From: Novosphingobium sp. ERN07 | GTDB lineage: Bacteria > Pseudomonadota > Alphaproteobacteria > Sphingomonadales > Sphingomonadaceae | DNA: 64,000 nucleotides | NCBI RefSeq assembly: GCF_012641335.1 | Contig: NZ_JABAID010000012.1 | Location: forward strand, 1 to 64,000 | Reading direction: 5' to 3' | In this document: in pieces, positions 63,189 through 64,000 of the stretch | How positions within the stretch are numbered: the first letter of the stretch is position 1 | Layout of the letters: each line of letters opens with the position of its first letter | The notes under the pieces: generated by a model | Told to the model about the DNA's origin: nothing | Database searches by the model: none | The model's input: only the letters and a program-made list of their open reading frames with translations | Program-made: the position numbers and the translations under genes

Positions 63189-64000
63189 TCACCCGTTCGG
63201 TGTGATCAGATACTTCTCGCACGTGCGCCGTGCATTGTAATCCAGCGCTGCATCGCGGGTCAGCGCCTGCTCCAGCGTTACGCGCGCCTTATAGTTGCTG
63301 GCAAAGGTGGTCGTCAGTTCGGCCATCACCCGGCGGCGCATCTTGTCGACCACTTCGGCCCCCAGCTTGCCCATCCACGGTGCGAGCAGCCAGCCCGACA
63401 CATCCCAGCTGAAGCCGAAGTTGCGCGTCAGCACCGTGGGCGAAAGATCGAGCGCGCCATAGATGAAAGCATGTTTGGGACTGTTGGAGCCATACCGGCT
63501 ACAGGCTGCGCCCGAATTGGCCACCTGCTCCATCACCGTCATGATCTGACTGACGAGTTTGCCGCCGCCGATGGCATCGAACGCCATCGTCGCTTTGGTG
63601 GCCGCGACGGCAGCGGTCAGGTCCTGAAGGAACGTCTCCTTCGAACTATCGACGACATGTTCCGCGCCCAGCCCTTTGAGGATCGCCAATTGCGCATCAT
63701 TGCGCACCACGTTGACCAAAGGGATGCCATCAGCCTGACAGATCTTTACCAGCATCTGCCCAAGGTTCGATGCTGCGGCGGTATGCACCAGCGCGCTGTG
63801 CCCCAAGTGACGCATGGTCTCGGTAAAGCTGAGCGCGGTCAGCGGATTGACGAATGCCGAAGCCCCCTGCTCTGCCGTTATGCCGTCAGCCAGTTCCAGG
63901 CACATCGCGGCATCGGCCACCGCCAGCGTCGCATACATGCCGCCGGGAAAGCAGGTCACACGCTTGCCCAGCAAGGCCTGTGCTTCCGGCGCATCCCCCG
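63189..64000 (-). CDS. Zinc/quinone-type (MDR) dehydrogenase, partial
   Basis: This is the C-terminal 270 or so residues of a medium-chain dehydrogenase/quinone oxidoreductase-like protein. The frame stays open to the window edge, so the N-terminus is missing. The cofactor domain (LVHTAAASNLGQMLVKICQ) replaces the usual GxGxxG with AAASNLG, typical of NADPH-quinone-reductase-like members. AFDAIGGG and a C-terminal helical tail follow. The substrate is unknown. Confidence 0.8.
   Translation of the reverse strand, partial: GDAPEAQALLGKRVTCFPGGMYATLAVADAAMCLELADGITAEQGASAFVNPLTALSFTETMRHLGHSALVHTAAASNLGQMLVKICQADGIPLVNVVRNDAQLAILKGLGAEHVVDSSKETFLQDLTAAVAATKATMAFDAIGGGKLVSQIMTVMEQVANSGAACSRYGSNSPKHAFIYGALDLSPTVLTRNFGFSWDVSGWLLAPWMGKLGAEVVDKMRRRVMAELTTTFASNYKARVTLEQALTRDAALDYNARRTCEKYLITPNG

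Overview
This is a high-GC alphaproteobacterial chromosome segment, most likely from a sphingomonad close to Novosphingobium. The evidence is gene content rather than a marker search: ATP12, COQ9, rpsU and an MlaE with an N-terminal STAS-like domain, a ligM/metF/purU demethylation module, beta-etherase-like glutathione transferases, and the palindromic intergenic repeats typical of that group. I saw no tRNA, rRNA, transposase, integrase, prophage gene or CRISPR array. Neighbouring genes very often share an ATGA, GTGA or TAATG junction, so most are probably co-translated.

Positions 1 to about 34,100 are housekeeping. In order they hold clpB, a secreted M28 peptidase divergent from an exported M16 double-domain peptidase, two linked exported proteins of unknown function, gatCAB, a membrane-anchored FKBP isomerase, rpsU, and a tightly packed plus-strand run (crcB, rluC with a long basic tail, a PaiB-like protein, a HAD phosphatase, a small membrane protein, ATP12). 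These are followed by an Mla-type lipid transporter (permease, ATPase, MCE protein, lipoprotein), valS, queE, ssb, feoAB with a possible Fur site, COQ9, an ankyrin protein, SCO1, a YcgN-like protein, a YgjP-like metalloprotease, ribD and ribE. A roughly 270-bp low-GC patch inside valS stands out from its surroundings.

Positions about 34,170 to 57,260 look like a catabolic island for lignin-derived or phenylpropanoid aromatics. A ligM-metF-hydrolase operon diverges from purU across a short region with a perfect 7-bp inverted repeat. A long minus-strand series follows: two overlapping GSTs related to beta-etherases, an acyl-CoA synthetase, a PQQ/cytochrome c alcohol dehydrogenase, an aldehyde dehydrogenase, an amidohydrolase-2 enzyme, a phosphatase-like protein, an SDR, a LigF-like GST and a hydrolase. 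Next come a VAO/cresol-dehydrogenase-type flavoprotein with its own cytochrome c and a Tat-type exported protein, a DUF3237 protein, a second PQQ/cytochrome c dehydrogenase, three NTF2/SnoaL-like proteins and another SDR. My reading, which is inference, is that glutathione-dependent ether cleavage releases a phenylpropanone. Its terminal alcohol would be oxidised to aldehyde and acid, activated to a CoA ester and hydrolysed to a vanillate-type acid. That acid would be O-demethylated by LigM, with the methyl group recycled through MetF and PurU. No obvious regulator gene lies in this stretch.

Positions 57,259 to 64,000 hold two small conserved proteins, a TetR-headed operon of small enzymes (DUF1428, two glyoxalase/PhnB-type proteins, a GST, an SRPBCC protein) with a palindrome at the tetR start, another GST, a CobS-type AAA+ protein with no CobT beside it, and the C-terminal part of a zinc/quinone-type dehydrogenase that runs off the window.
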